A DNA stretch of 64,000 bases, from contig NC_077242.1 of assembly GCF_947179165.1 (NCBI RefSeq), positions 76,489,097-76,553,096 of the forward strand. The letters run 5' to 3'. The translations under genes were made by a program, and so were the position numbers. Positions 1-13,789 of this stretch are shown here, in pieces. A model generated the notes under the pieces. That model saw only the letters and a program-made list of their open reading frames with translations. It did not search any database and had not been told where the DNA came from. Each line of letters opens with the position of its first letter. Position 1 is the stretch's first letter. Source of the DNA: Solanum dulcamara (taxonomy: Eukaryota; Streptophyta; Magnoliopsida; Solanales; Solanaceae).

Positions 1-1
1 T

Positions 2-997
2 TCAACTTGCCCTCTCTGTAGAGCTAGTCTTTTGCCTGATTTCTCTTCACCATCAAATAACAACCATAATTGTTCCCCTGTTGTGTTTGTTCTTGAATCT
101 GATAGTGGAAGTTCAAGAGAAACTATTGTTCCTAATAGTCATGAATTGGTAGGGTCATTGAGGAGGAACAATTCAATTTCAAGATTGAGTTTGAGTAGTT
201 CCCTTTTTGATGACAACATTAGTGTTTCTGATATTGTTGTTGTGGCAAAATCTTGTGATGAAATCCAAGCAAAAGAAGGGGAAATCGAAAAAGTTGTACA
301 AGTGAAACTAGGGAAATTCAAGAATGTGGATCCACAAGATAATCATCTAGGTAGTAGTGGTGATGATCAAGAAGGAAGTAGCAAAGATATTGATTCAAGA
401 AGGTGTTTTTCAATGGGATCATTTGCTTATGTATTAGATGAAACCACATCTTTACATGTTCCTATTAGGAGAACACCATCAAAAAAGCAAGCAATCAAGA
501 AGCCAAATCATAGACAAGCAATGTCTGAATGTGGATGTGATTCAAGAAGGGAATTCAATGGATTTGAGGGATTCAAATTTGCTGAAAAATCAATGCACAA
601 CATGAGTATCAACAATGAAAACAAGATTCTTGAACAAGGGAATTGCAAAAGAGAGAGCTTTTCAGTGTCCAAGATTTGGTTAAGGGGAAAAAAAGATGAG
701 AGTACTACTAATTCAAGAAGGGCATTTTCATTCCGGTTTCCGGCCAACCGGAATATTCCAGTCGCGGCAGAGCCAGGTGGCCCCGCCCCCGCCGCGACCA
801 AGAATGGTGGTAGGAGGACAGTTTCAGAGATTGATATTGGTACATGGGAAAACAATGGAGGATGTGATGAAGAAAATCAATGTTCTAATAGATTGGAATT
901 TCAACCAAAGACACCATCTTTTGCAAGAAGAACACTTCTTTGGCTTATGGGAAGACAAAACAAAGTTGTGCACTCTTCTTACTCATCAAATCTCTAG
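2..997 (+). CDS. RING-H2 finger protein, ATL family (3' part; 5' end outside window)
   Basis: The reading frame is open from base 2 to the TAG at 995-997. The first residues read STCPLCRASLLPDF, which is the last Cys-x2-Cys pair (CPLC) of a RING-H2 domain, so the window starts inside the zinc-binding domain and the transmembrane segment and most of the RING lie upstream. The remaining 320 or so residues are a low-complexity Ser/Asn/Lys/Arg-rich tail containing SPVVFVLESDSGSSRE just after the RING and ending in TPSFARRTLLWLMGRQ, both typical of the ATL13/46/47-like subgroup. Family knowledge: ATL proteins are membrane-anchored E3 ubiquitin ligases that recruit E2 through the RING-H2 domain. 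Substrate cannot be told from sequence. No in-frame stop or frameshift is visible. A family assignment is firm, but the exact ATL member is not. Confidence 0.88.
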   Translation, partial: STCPLCRASLLPDFSSPSNNNHNCSPVVFVLESDSGSSRETIVPNSHELVGSLRRNNSISRLSLSSSLFDDNISVSDIVVVAKSCDEIQAKEGEIEKVVQVKLGKFKNVDPQDNHLGSSGDDQEGSSKDIDSRRCFSMGSFAYVLDETTSLHVPIRRTPSKKQAIKKPNHRQAMSECGCDSRREFNGFEGFKFAEKSMHNMSINNENKILEQGNCKRESFSVSKIWLRGKKDESTTNSRRAFSFRFPANRNIPVAAEPGGPAPAATKNGGRRTVSEIDIGTWENNGGCDEENQCSNRLEFQPKTPSFARRTLLWLMGRQNKVVHSSYSSNL

Positions 998-2641
<1,644 letters not shown>

Positions 2642-3175
2642 ACTTGACTAATGACTATGGTTAGGTGTTTTATTGGTTGAGCCTTAATACTTTGGTATTC
2701 AAAAATCATTTTTGTCCCCATTAATTCAGATTTAATTTGAATAAATTCATTAATGGAGGCAAAACACTCACTATCAGCGAATCTGAGATCGCTAGTTAAA
2801 GATTGATGAATCTCAACCATCTCAATGAAGACCATATATGCTTATAAGTTATGTTTTTCAATTGAACCTTAAACATCCCGTATCCAAAGTCGTTCCTAGC
2901 CAGCTAATTCTGATTCATGACTGATTGACCTATTAAAAGGTAATTTTTTTTAAAATAAAAAAATTCAAACTCGAGATTGCTAATTAAGAACAAAGAGATC
3001 CGGATCATTCTACTACATACTTCATTGGAGACTATGCTTAGATATTGTTGTCAATATTAGTAGGTATAAATGATATATATCTCAATGGACACCTAAACTT
3101 TCCATTTTAGAAAGTATACTAAAACAACTTTGTCCTAATTTTAATAGTCACTCATTTTATTATATTAAAAAGTAA
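2642..3175. other. AT-rich intergenic DNA
   Basis: No gene is visible. It ends in the left copy (3163-3175) of the 13-bp direct repeat TATTAAAAAGTAA that flanks the next element. Confidence 0.5.
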
Positions 3176-3817
3176 GTGTGTACATAGACCGGGTTGGTTC
3201 GGATTTTTTACAAACCAAACCAAACCATTTGTGTCGGGTTATTAAATCTATAAACCAAACCAAACCAATAAAAGTCGGGTTTTTCGATATCAATTTTTCT
3301 CGGATTTTTTGGGTTTTTTCGGGTTTTCGGGTTTTTTCGGGTTTCTCGGATTTTTCATAGTATCTAATAAAAAGCACAGAGCAGTGCTTCTTAAAAAGAG
3401 TTCTAGTACAAAATATCAACATATAAGATGGAGGCAGAACATTGTTTGAAGTTTTAACTTTATAATATAACTTTATAAGATGGTTTTTTTTTGTATATTA
3501 TTTAGATGACCTTCTCAAGTCCAAATCTAAATGTAAGAAAGAAAACAAAAATTATGAAAAATTTTAAAAAAATATTTATAAATTACATTTTAATAAATAT
3601 TTTTATGTATAACATAATTTAAAAGTAGTATATCTATAATCGGGTCGGTTTGGGTTCGGTTTGACTTTTTTTAGTTAAAACCAAACCAACCCTATAATGG
3701 TCGGTTTTTTTTTTCAAACACCAAACCAAGTCAAACCAAACCACTAGTCGGGTTTTTTTTCCGGTTTGATTCGGTTTGTCGGTTTGGTGCGGTTTATCGA
3801 TTTGTCCTGTACAACCC
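3176..3817. mobile_element. 642-bp interspersed element rich in CGGTTT/AAACCG motifs, with 13-bp flanking duplication
   Basis: The element is bounded by perfect copies of TATTAAAAAGTAA (3163-3175 and 3818-3830), a likely target-site duplication. Its two ends are dense in variants of CGGGTTT, CGGTTTGG and the complement AACCAAACC on both strands (3180-3360 and 3640-3800), so the arms can pair with each other. The centre (about 3360-3640) is AT-rich. Outer ends carry related GTGTACAxAGACC / GTACAACCC motifs. There is no coding capacity. A non-autonomous foldback or MITE-like DNA element is one reading; the 13-bp duplication would also fit a retroposon. The class is not settled. Confidence 0.7.
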
Positions 3818-3830
3818 TATTAAAAAGTAA

Positions 3831-4432
3831 AGTAGAAGATATTTCTTGAACAAGATTTTTTTTTTAATTGTAAGGATTTGTACGAATTTTTTACTGATTA
3901 TTTAAGATTATATAAAAAGAGTTATACGACACCACAGAACTATATGCAAACACAAAATTAGAAAAAGAATAAAGTGCTTTCAATTGCATTTAATGAAATG
4001 TTTTTTTATATTTTATAAATGATAATAAAAACATTAATGGCTGATGTTATTATTTGTCACAGGTACAGTTAAGAGCTGCTGTCTTGGTGTTATGTGTATC
4101 TAGTCTAAGTCTAATATATTTGACACCTCATTGCATTTGGTCCCATATAATAATAACTAGGTCCATCTATTTTTAGACCATTGATATTTGATATAATAAA
4201 AAATATTTTGAAAAAAATAAGCTAATTTGTTTTTATTAGATAGAATGAATGAAAAATGAATACTTGTGTTGTGGTTTTCATAGTTGCAAGATTATTTTTT
4301 TCTAGAAAAGATCCTCTCTTTTAATATCATGATTGAATCGAGAATGTCAGATTCTAAGTGAATAAAAAAAATGCATATAGCTATTCCAAATCCCTCTTTT
4401 AATAACATGATTGAATTGAGCATGCTAGATTA
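3831..4432. other. AT-rich intergenic DNA
   Basis: No gene, RNA or recognised repeat is visible here. Confidence 0.5.
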
Positions 4433-4630
4433 TAACAACAACAATAACAATTCAGTGAAATCCCACAGTGTACGCAGATCTGACTCCTATCAAGGTAGGA
4501 CGACTGTTTTCGAAAGACCCTCGGCTCAATAAAAAGCATAAAAGGGGTCAGATAAGGCTAGAAAGTTCAAAGCGATATGAGAAAGCAAATAACGAAAGCG
4601 ACACAGATAAAATAAAGTAATCAAAGTACA
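4433..4630 (+). repeat. Solanaceae short dispersed repeat (ACCCTCGGCTCA type)
   Basis: The stretch begins with an AACAACAACAATAAC-like run, then has TGTACGCAGATCTGACTCCTA, a short AAGGTAGGACGACTGTTT segment and ACCCTCGGCTCAATAAAAAG. This order matches a very common short interspersed repeat of Solanaceae genomes as I remember it. It is somewhat diverged and has no coding capacity. Confidence 0.6.
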
Positions 4631-4637
4631 AAAAGTA

Positions 4638-4741
4638 AGTGAATAAAAAAATATACAAAGCTATTCCAGTTAAAATACTTAAAATAATTAGTGAATAAAA
4701 AAATATACAAAGCTATTCCAGTTAAAATACTTAAAATAATT
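4638..4741. repeat. Perfect 52-bp tandem duplication
   Basis: The 52 bases 4638-4689 (starting AGTGAATAAAAAAATATAC) recur exactly at 4690-4741. A looser third relative (GTGAATAAAAAAAATGCATA) lies near 4360. Confidence 0.95.
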
Positions 4742-6077
4742 TTATCATTTCTACTAGAAATAGCCTTTTTAAGGCTGGCTGAACGTATAGTAATGGCTTG
4801 CCCCCTCCTCCCTACGACACATGACTCCTAATTAGTCGACTAAACCAACTTCTTGGAAACCCCTTTGTTAGTAAATATTTCTGATAGAATCTATCGGTAC
4901 TTTCTAATGAAAGTTGAAAATTAAACTCAAGAAAATCACTTGTTACAAAAAAGATCTTGTTGTTGCATCGAAAGAGAGAAATATTGACATATTAAATTGT
5001 CTAGTCTTGTCGAAAATATAATAAATTTGGTTAAAAGTAACTCCAAAAAATTAATTATTGTTAAAACTTTTCCCATTGAATAATTAGTGAATTGTGCTTG
5101 AATTATTTTGATCAAATATGAGAAATCAGACCTTGAAGGTAAATTTTATTGTATGAATTGATTTATTACGGACTTAGCTAAACTTATTCGGGATTGATTT
5201 TTTTTCGAGAATTTTATAAGAAGAAAGGGACAAAAGAAAAAAAAAGAAATCTGTCAGGTCAAAGCTCATTTTGTGGATTAATTAGTTTGTTTTCTAGTTA
5301 TAGAATTTGTTTCCTTCCCTTTTTTCTTTTTTTGGAGTTTTTGATTCACCGTTTATTTGAAGTAAGTATATTTTGTCCTTTCTACTATAGTATGGAACAA
5401 ACAGCTATGTCAAAAAAGGACACATGAGTCATATAAATGATGGGAATTGAATCGAGTTTATTCCCTTATTGTTTTTTGACTTTTTAATCTCTTTTAGCAA
5501 AAGATTGGATTAGACATTTAAGATTGTGATAAAGCGATAATTACTTTGTATCTTGGTGGATGATTATTACATAATTTTTTCAAGTGTATTGTGTTGTATT
5601 GTATTCATTGAGAGGGGTATCATCAAGCGAGATCGAGACCAACCTCATATATAGATATAGAGTTTTAAATCTGCGCTTTTTTAAATATTCCACAAATTTA
5701 AATAAAATAGGAACTTCAAAGCTTGACAAAAAACGGATAAAGTTGACTTTGAGAAAAAAAAGGAAACCCTAACTGCAATAAAAAAACAACGCTAACGAGA
5801 GAGAAAGAACCCCTTACTATAATAGTGCCTTAGCGCTTTGTAATAACAAACATATGAGAATTATTAAATAATAAACAAGGTCAAGATGAGAAAAAAATGG
5901 TAACAGTACGACTATACCAAATCAATAGTTACATTAAATGATATTTTTCATCATTGCATAACAACGGATCTGATAATACGATACAATAAAATTTAAATAA
6001 CAATTAAAATAAATATTGTATTTAAAGTAACAATATGATACGTTACAATAGGTAACAACCATCCAAGTAAGCAACGA
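4742..6077. other. AT-rich intergenic DNA
   Basis: Short open frames at 5194-5427 and 5584-5772 have low-complexity composition and no recognisable domain. I see no supported gene. Confidence 0.5.
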
Positions 6078-6215
6078 GAGGGGCCGGAGTTGCTCTGGTG
6101 ATAAGCACGCTCAACCTTCAAGGTTAAGATTGTGAATTTGAGTCACTAAGGAAGCAAAAATGTGAGAGCTCCTATGAAGGGGTAAAAAATATATAATTCT
6201 GAGCCTTGAAATAGA
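6078..6215 (+). mobile_element. tRNA-derived SINE relic
   Basis: The sequence GGAGTTGCTCTGGTGATAAG resembles an RNA polymerase III box A, and about 35 bases later TTGTGAATTTGAGTC resembles a decayed box B (GGTTCGAATC-like). It is followed by a short body and an AT-rich end. This arrangement is that of plant tRNA-derived SINEs; no clear target duplication was identified. Confidence 0.5.
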
Positions 6216-6764
6216 GTCGCTTTCGAAGTATGTTTAAGAATGTAAGACCTTGCCCATATCTTTGCCCCAACAAACTCATTATCAATGAATTTTCGATCAA
6301 TTCTCAATCAACATATGTGATTCATTCCGATAAACATTATACCACACAAGATATTTTCACTTACTATTTCATTCACGATCCAAGTCTTAACTTCATAGTT
6401 CAAACAAACTTTAGGCCTAATAGGCCAATATTGGTGTACAATTGGTCTTGTTTATACATTCGGCTTACATAAGAACATCAAACTTAGCCCATCTACTGCT
6501 ATGTGCTCCAGCCCCAAGGTTTTGTTACTTTTACAAAAAGGTTAAATTTCATAAATAGACACTTCTTCAGCTATTGCATTTGATAAATAGTCATTGTCAC
6601 AGAGTTTCAAATTTCATAAGTGAAACTCCGGGATATTAACTATTTTTCAATTACAAAGTTTAAAAAGTTTATTTTATGAATCAACTAAATGGTCTTGGAG
6701 TTAAGGATTACGTTTAGTTTTTAATTTCATGGCACCTAGAGATGAGGAAAGACGCAATGATTGA
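6216..6764. other. Intergenic DNA
   Basis: A frame at 6230-6472 encodes no recognisable domain. No gene is supported. Confidence 0.5.
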
Positions 6765-6820
6765 TATAGGTCCAACATAACATCCACATAAGGCCACTTT
6801 GGCTCCTCCTAGTCAAGTAG
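6765..6820 (-). pseudogene. Short relic of the neighbouring CCX coding sequence
   Basis: About 55 bases here match, with scattered substitutions and a one-base gap, positions 7363-7416 inside the exchanger gene; the shared core CATCCACATAAGGCCACTT is exact. In the gene this segment encodes part of the SGPGGAQVALCGCYAGP region near the second ion-binding repeat. The copy lies in the same orientation, about 0.3 kb beyond the gene's stop codon, and cannot encode a functional product. Confidence 0.7.
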
Positions 6821-7104
6821 TCAATGAACGCTATTTCTGTTTTAGAATCTGCTAAATGGTATTGGTTAATCTAAGTAAAATGATGTCCTTTTATATTAAA
6901 TTTCTTCGCACACAGAGATGAGAAATGACATAATAATTGTCGATTTCTTTTAGATAGTTGAAAATAAGTATAAATCAAGAGATTATCGAATAGGGCGTTG
7001 AATATACAAGGCAAAATACATCATCATTATATACTTTTGATGAATACATTAATAAATTTACATCCAAGTAGAAATCTTTGATTCTACTTTACTAGGCTTG
7101 AAAT

Positions 7105-8814
7105 TCAATAAACGAAGCCCAAAGCTCTAGCAAGCTTTAAGAACAAGAAACATGAGTATATAGCCAAAAGCCCAACTCCAAAGAACTTATCAAGCCTCAT
7201 ATCCCTCTTGGGCAAAATTACCAAGGCCCAAAGTAAGCCCAATAGTAAAAACCCAATGGTCTCATAAATAGTTGAATCTGTTGGCACAATATAGCTTGAA
7301 GGAAATGCTTTCCAAGTTGTGAAAATGAGTGATGAGCCCAAGCCCACTAAGGTATTGAATATAGGCCCAGCATAGCATCCACATAAGGCCACTTGGGCTC
7401 CTCCAGGCCCACTAGTTTGGGCTAGTGTTACATTAGACACTAAATCTCCCAATGAGTTACCCCAAGCAAGAAGAGTCAGGCCCAAAATTGATGGGCTTAT
7501 CCCAAAGATTAGGCCCATTGAAACCAACAAAGAAATAAGCTCTTCTGCCAAGATGTAAGTCCAAGTAATGCTCATTAAAAAACCAAGTCCAAGCCACAAA
7601 AAATTGAACTTCTTTGGTGGGTGAAGCCCATCACTAGTGAAAAACACAAGAACCCCACAAGAAACCCCGAGAACTCCACTAATACTATAGGCCCAAATAC
7701 TTGATTTAGGCCCAAAGAAATCCCAAATGAGAACCAATAACAAAGGAGCTAAAGTGATTGACACAATCCCAAATGATTTTGACCATTTCTCTTGTGAAAC
7801 ATTTGGAATTGTCAACTTTCTTGGTAAGTCAAGTGGCAATTCAAGAACATACCCAACTTTTCTCAACACACAAAATTTTCCACTTTGAACCTCACTTTTG
7901 TCCATCAACAAAGGGACTCTTAATAATTCACATGACAATTCTTGACCCTTTTTCATGTCACAAACCATTGGCAAAACCAGTTCTTTATCACCATCATCAT
8001 TATCATCATAATTAGAATACTTCTCTTCTTGAACATACATTTCCATGACAAATATGAAGCAAACATAGACAAGATATAGTACAAACAAAGCCAAAGCACC
8101 CCACAAGTGAATTTTCCCAATGATGATCACAACAAGAAGGCAAACAACACAAAGAATCAAGAACATGACATTCCCTATAAAACTTGACTTCTTGATTTTC
8201 CTCCCATGTTGACTAATTGATATACTTGTAATTCCAGCCACTACACTTGAAACAAAGAAAGCACCACCAATTATACTATTAAGTCCAATATCATTTGTAC
8301 CATCATTCATAAAAGAAACAATACTAGAGAATAAATCAGGTGCACCATTTCCAAGTGAAAGAAGTGTAACTCCAGCAATTATAGGTGAAAGTTTCAAACT
8401 TTTTGATAGCCCTTCAAGTGAAGAACAAAAATAGCTACTAGCAGTATCACCTAATAAATAAAAAAGTAAAATTAACCAAAGTGCTTGTAAGATATATCCA
8501 AGAATTGGGCTAAAAGTGCAATAAAAAAGTTGTAGATAAAAAATATATCCATCAGGTTTACACCCTTCATGTGATTTAACATAAGTGCACTTTTCTTCTC
8601 TACTAGTGATTTTTTCAATACCTTTACAACCAATATCTTTGCCTTTCAAGAAATTATTTTTTGGGGGAATTGTGAAAGTGTTGTTTGGATAAAAATTGGA
8701 ATTTGAAGAGTAGAAATGAAATGTTAAACAAGAAATAATAAGAAGGAAGATGATATTGAAGAATAAAGATGGAATCTTGGTTCTATACTTAGAGAGAATT
8801 TGAAAAATACCCAT
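7105..8814 (-). CDS. Cation/calcium exchanger (CCX, NCX/NCKX superfamily), intronless
   Basis: This 569-residue membrane protein belongs to the plant CCX group of potassium-dependent-type Na+/Ca2+ exchanger homologues, which move cations across endomembranes or the plasma membrane. Two alpha repeats are clear: GNGAPDLFSSIVSF at residues 155-168, and WGNSLGDLVSNVTLA at 451-465, holding the GNGAPD and G(N/D)SxGD ion-binding signatures. Each sits in a block of hydrophobic helices. A cytosolic loop with the acidic run YDDNDDGDKE (about 269-278) separates the halves, and a Cys-containing luminal segment follows the N-terminal helix. I chose the ATG at 8814 (MGIFQILSK) because its context (A at -3, G at +4) is strong and the length fits known CCX proteins of about 570 residues. 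The frame is open up to an ATG at 8904, giving a 599-residue alternative, but that context is weak. No introns are needed. Transported ion cannot be told from sequence. Confidence 0.92.
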   Translation of the reverse strand: MGIFQILSKYRTKIPSLFFNIIFLLIISCLTFHFYSSNSNFYPNNTFTIPPKNNFLKGKDIGCKGIEKITSREEKCTYVKSHEGCKPDGYIFYLQLFYCTFSPILGYILQALWLILLFYLLGDTASSYFCSSLEGLSKSLKLSPIIAGVTLLSLGNGAPDLFSSIVSFMNDGTNDIGLNSIIGGAFFVSSVVAGITSISISQHGRKIKKSSFIGNVMFLILCVVCLLVVIIIGKIHLWGALALFVLYLVYVCFIFVMEMYVQEEKYSNYDDNDDGDKELVLPMVCDMKKGQELSCELLRVPLLMDKSEVQSGKFCVLRKVGYVLELPLDLPRKLTIPNVSQEKWSKSFGIVSITLAPLLLVLIWDFFGPKSSIWAYSISGVLGVSCGVLVFFTSDGLHPPKKFNFLWLGLGFLMSITWTYILAEELISLLVSMGLIFGISPSILGLTLLAWGNSLGDLVSNVTLAQTSGPGGAQVALCGCYAGPIFNTLVGLGSSLIFTTWKAFPSSYIVPTDSTIYETIGFLLLGLLWALVILPKRDMRLDKFFGVGLLAIYSCFLFLKLARALGFVY

Positions 8815-9637
8815 TATTTTTCTAGAGATGATTTTGGAATATGAAAATAGTTGGTATGAATAATGGACTTTTTGTAATTTGGATTTGTGGGGACAATGAG
8901 ACATAAAGATTCCTTAGTACTGCTTTTTGATGTTAAAAGAAAATCTCTTGGAGAAAGAAATAAAACAGGCTGTTAATAAACAAAAAAGAAAAAAGGCCAA
9001 AATTTCAAAATAGATAGACATGTGCCAAATTGCAAACAACTTGTTTACTTATCAAAGGTGCTAAGAAATTATCCTACAAATGTCTAGCTATTATTATTAG
9101 ATTAATTCAAATTTATTTTAGAAAGATTTATTAGGATATTAAGAATTATTGCTCAAATGTTTATACAATCAATTGAAAAATATATATCGTAGTAAAATAT
9201 TTTTGTTTATTTATCATGAAATATACATTTTTATTACTATTTCATGTCAAAAATTATTTGGATAGATTTTAAATTTTTCAAAATCTAACCCTGAATTGAT
9301 ATGGATATATGTTAACGCGGATTTTATTAATCCCAACATGAAAAATAAAATAAGAGCTGATAAGAATGATTATTGAGATAGGATAGACAATGATATGTGA
9401 TGAAATTAGCTAATTCCACCTTACATATGAAATAGTTAATTTCATAAAATATGATTTCCGAGACTGATTAATATATGTTCATAACTAAATATAAAATAAA
9501 ATAATTCCGTATTTTATCATAAGATTGTTATCTCTTATACCATAGCCAAACAATCCCTAATGTACAACATTAGTGTCGACATGTTTGGAGTAAAGTCGGA
9601 ATTTCTTAGAAATAAAGTCAATGTGAACTATCATAAA
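8815..9637. other. 5' flank of CCX gene and AT-rich spacer
   Basis: This region must contain the CCX promoter and 5' UTR. No convincing TATA position could be chosen among the many AT-rich stretches, and no other gene is visible. Confidence 0.4.
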
Positions 9638-9843
9638 TTCACCCAAATCAGTCAGAATGAAAATGACATTTTGTGCTAATAAAAAGATAACGCGCTAGAA
9701 AAAATATATTCTAATAAGTGAAAAATTTATGCTATAAAATTCACAAAATCAGTCGGAATGAAAATGACATTTTGTGCTAATAAAAAGATAACGCACTACT
9801 ACAAAAAATATATTCTAATAATTAAAAAAATTTATGCTATAAA
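9638..9843. repeat. Tandem duplication, period about 101 bp, two copies
   Basis: The segment containing GAATGAAAATGACATTTTGT and then AATAAAAAGATAACGC occurs first from about 9638 and again from about 9739, with a few differences, notably a small CTAC insertion in the second copy. Confidence 0.9.
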
Positions 9844-11258
9844 ATATGATTTTTTTAATTATTTTTTATTGAAAAATATATGATGAGAAATAGATTTCCA
9901 CTAAAATAGTGAAAAGCTTCATAATTTTTCGGTATGAAAACATTACTATTTTTTACTTTTCTGACCAATTTAATCAAAATATCTATGAAAATAGTAATGA
10001 GTTTTTAATAATGACGTTATTACATAATTTTCAATAGTTTAACAGTTTACTTAGCTATGAAGTCATTTTTACTTCTTAATTCCCAAAAGAAGCTTAGTCT
10101 CTCTCAATTTTAGTTTCTATTTCTAACTTAATTATTTAAAAATTAAAATCGGAAAAGAGATATTTAAAAATTTGATTTTTTGTCTTAAGAACCTAACTTA
10201 AAACAGAAGAAAAAAATTGAACTAAAAGAAATCACACTTTTGATGATTAAACTTAATTTTTATATTAACTAAAATTACGTTAAACGTCTTTAGATCCTGC
10301 TTAGAGCCGACTTTCACTTTCATATTGGAAACGTATTTAAATACTAGACATATGCTTTATGTATGTGAATGTGATCAGTTAAGATTTATTCTAAAAATAA
10401 ATAAAATTATTTTTTTCATGATATCTACATGATTAGACAAAACAAAAAAGAGTCCAAACATGAAAATCCTCTAGAAGTAACAAATGTATTAGAATCTGAC
10501 TGCACATGTGCCTTAGCCATTACACCTATTTGACCGACCTCCTTGATAATCTAATCAAATCAACAAACTGTTATTAATAAAAATAAAAGGAATCCTTGAT
10601 GTATGGAAGTTTTTTTTTTTTTTGGTATAATATGATGTTCGAGTCAACTTACATGCATATTGATCAATTGATGAGATATTTATCTACTTCTATCAATAAG
10701 TAATATGTATGTATGGTAAATATGTTAATCAAGACTAAGACAAATTATATGTCGATCAGGATATTCTTGTTGATTTTTTATATTTTGACATTCTGTCGTG
10801 AAAATTATGACTCCATTATTGAGTTATTGTTTAAAATTTTAAAATGAAACTTCAGGATATTGACATGAAGTTTTATCCGTGGAATTTGAAACTCTATTAC
10901 AATTGCTATTTTTCAAAGACAGAATCAAAAATTGGAAAATGGATGCCATATCTACGTTTTTGTTTCCAATCTTTAAAAGTCGTTTCCTAAGTTTCACTTG
11001 TAAAAGTTGAAATTCTATAATAGTGAGCAAGTTTCAAAAAATAAAGTCGAAAAATGATCACTAAACGTTATTTATATGTTTTATTTCCATTTTCATTATT
11101 AGACTCTACCTCTAAAAGACAATGATACGGAGTTTAACTTGTAAAACTTGAAACTTCACAATAGTAAGTAGATTTCAAAAAATAGAGTCGAAACGAGTGT
11201 TTTGCCCCAAATCTCCAACTATTCTTGACAAGTTATTTTTGAGTGAAGTTTTGGTGAA
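9844..11258. other. AT-rich intergenic DNA
   Basis: Nothing with coding or repeat character was recognised. A 63-codon open frame at 10839-11030 is unsupported. Confidence 0.5.
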
Positions 11259-13789
11259 ATTTCTGTCTCGACCCACATACGGGTGTGATGGCACTAATCT
11301 CTACCCACCGAAACAAGTCAGCCTAATACCCAATGGAAAATAGATGCGGAAGAAAAAGAAATCAATCAAAATTTAACTTAATCAAAAACACCTAAAACAA
11401 ACTCAAAATCCCCTAAGATTGGTTATCATGTGTACAAGCCACTAATACATTAACGAAGTACGAAAGAAAAATACAGTCACAATGTCTTTGTCTCTAAAAT
11501 AAGACTAAAAATATATTAAAAGAGTAAGAGGTGTCCACTAGATGGATTGTCACGCCCCGGGAGGGTACCCTAGACGTAACCGGCACCCGAAGGCCATCTC
11601 TGACCTCCGAGCGAACCACTTGGTACAGTCACTCATTCATTCAAGCACATTCTATTAGAAGAAAACTCAATTTACGAAATACTTCTCATATAATAAGGGC
11701 CGAAGGCCAAACATTTACAATCAAGACGATAATCAAATTAGGAATCCTCAAGATGATCGCTTGACCTCCTCACGTCTCAGTCTATGAAGCCTCTATTCAA
11801 GTCTAAAAGGTGCCAATGACAAGCCCATGGCTACCAACAATCTAAATAAAGAAAAGACAATCAAAAACTGTACAGAATGGCCCAATATCCTCCGGGAACT
11901 AGGAGGACTCACCGACTGGCTGGAAGTGTAAGTGGATCTTCAACGGAGCGCCGGTTGATGATCTCTAGTACTTGTCTCTGCATCATGAAACGATGCAGGC
12001 CAAATGGCGTCAGTACATGGAATGTACGAGTATGTAAAACGGCCGAATACAACGAACATCAAGAAAGAATCAATCAACTCGGGATCTCAATCTCAAAAGG
12101 ATGACAACTCAATCAAATGTCCTAAGTCTAAACAAGGATATGATTTAGAAGGGACCAATCATACACAGTCAACTCAGTCCAACTCAGAGTACTATCAACA
12201 CCTATTTGGGAGTTTCTCTTAACCGACAACCATCACTTATGAGCCAGTGAAAGTACAACAAACCGACGTTGTTGCCGCGTCCGCTCATACCTTGCCAGGG
12301 CATGAACGAGTCATCAAATCATGGATCCAATCCAACCAAGTCCTATAATGTCAGGACAAATCTCTCGGGGAAGCATCCGACTTTAACGGTTCCATCCCCC
12401 CTACGTTTGGCGACGCAGTTATTGGGTTCGAGTATGGACTATACTCTTGCCCAATTCGGTGCTCGATACTTCTCCCAAGACTCAATGCTCATAAAACTCC
12501 ATCCAATCAATTGAATCAAATCACATCGATAAGTTTCATTACAACCTTGTCGACTCATCAACTCTATCACAATCAAGTCTCAATCTCAATGCTCAATCTC
12601 AATCATATCTTCAAGGAAGTGTTAAAATACATATATACACATCATCTAGATATAAAATCAATCATTACCTCCATCAATTTGAGAAAAAAATCTTTATGAC
12701 TCATCACATCTTCAAGACTTCAAATCAACACTCTTATAATAGGCAACATGCTTAAGAAGATAGTATACTCTATCAAATCTACATAATTAATAAGACCAAC
12801 AAAATTATTTAGCAACTCATTCCTTCATCATCTCATACTCATATAAGGGCTCATTTTAGGAACCTCTTAGCTCAACAACATTAACACATCAATAGTTAAA
12901 TAAGATGGGAACTATACTCATTCAAATGTGTACCATACCAAGAAACTCCATTTTCATGGATATCTAACCTCAAAACAAGAATAGGGCACATGGGTGGACT
13001 CAACCCATGTTTTGGTTAGCCTTACATACCTTAGTGAAGACTTGAAGTGTCAAGACCCGAATCCGGGCGTGATGGCACTCATCTCAACCCACCGAGACAA
13101 GTCAGCTTAAAACTCAACGGAAAGTAAATGCGGAAGTAATTGAGATAAAACAAGGTTTAACTTAGTCAAAAACAAATAAATAAATAATCTCCAAAATCCC
13201 CCAAGACTGGTTGTCACGTATACAAGCCACTAATATATTGTTGAAGTACAAAAAGAAATACAGTCACAATGTCTTTATCTCTAGAATAGGACTAAAACAT
13301 AAGAAACGAGCAAGAGGTATCCGCTAGATAGATGTAACAGCTACCTCGACACTCGGAATGATAGCCTCGGATGTAGTAGAAAATGCTAGAAGATCAAGCA
13401 GGTCCGGGCTCACAACCTACACAAGTGTGGAAGCAAGGGGTGAGTACCAAACAACACGGTACTCAGCAAGTGGATAACTAAAACTAAGCAAAGCTTAATA
13501 GATACAAGTACTCCTGTCCTCCCAACCGAACCTCGTTAACTACAACCTGCATAAAATCAGCCCAACTCTACACTTGTACAATAACAATAGTAATACAGTC
13601 CACAAATTCTCATCAATGAATCATACCAAGTCAAGTTCAACATACACAGAGCAATATAGGGGTAAACACAAATTCACAAATGTCAGAAAGGTGTAATGCA
13701 ATGCAATGAAATGATGCATGTCTGTCCTATCGGTACACATCCGCTGAATCACAGTCCGGAACCCATGGGGGACATTTTTGTCCATGTAA

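Noticed and set aside
6230..6472. 80-codon frame downstream of the SINE relic
   Set aside because: There is no recognisable domain, no repeat of the frame elsewhere and no supporting signal.
8815..8904. Use of the upstream ATG at 8904 as the CCX start
   Set aside because: The context is weak and the added 30 residues are not hydrophobic or family-like; the ATG at 8814 gives the usual family length. The longer form is not excluded.
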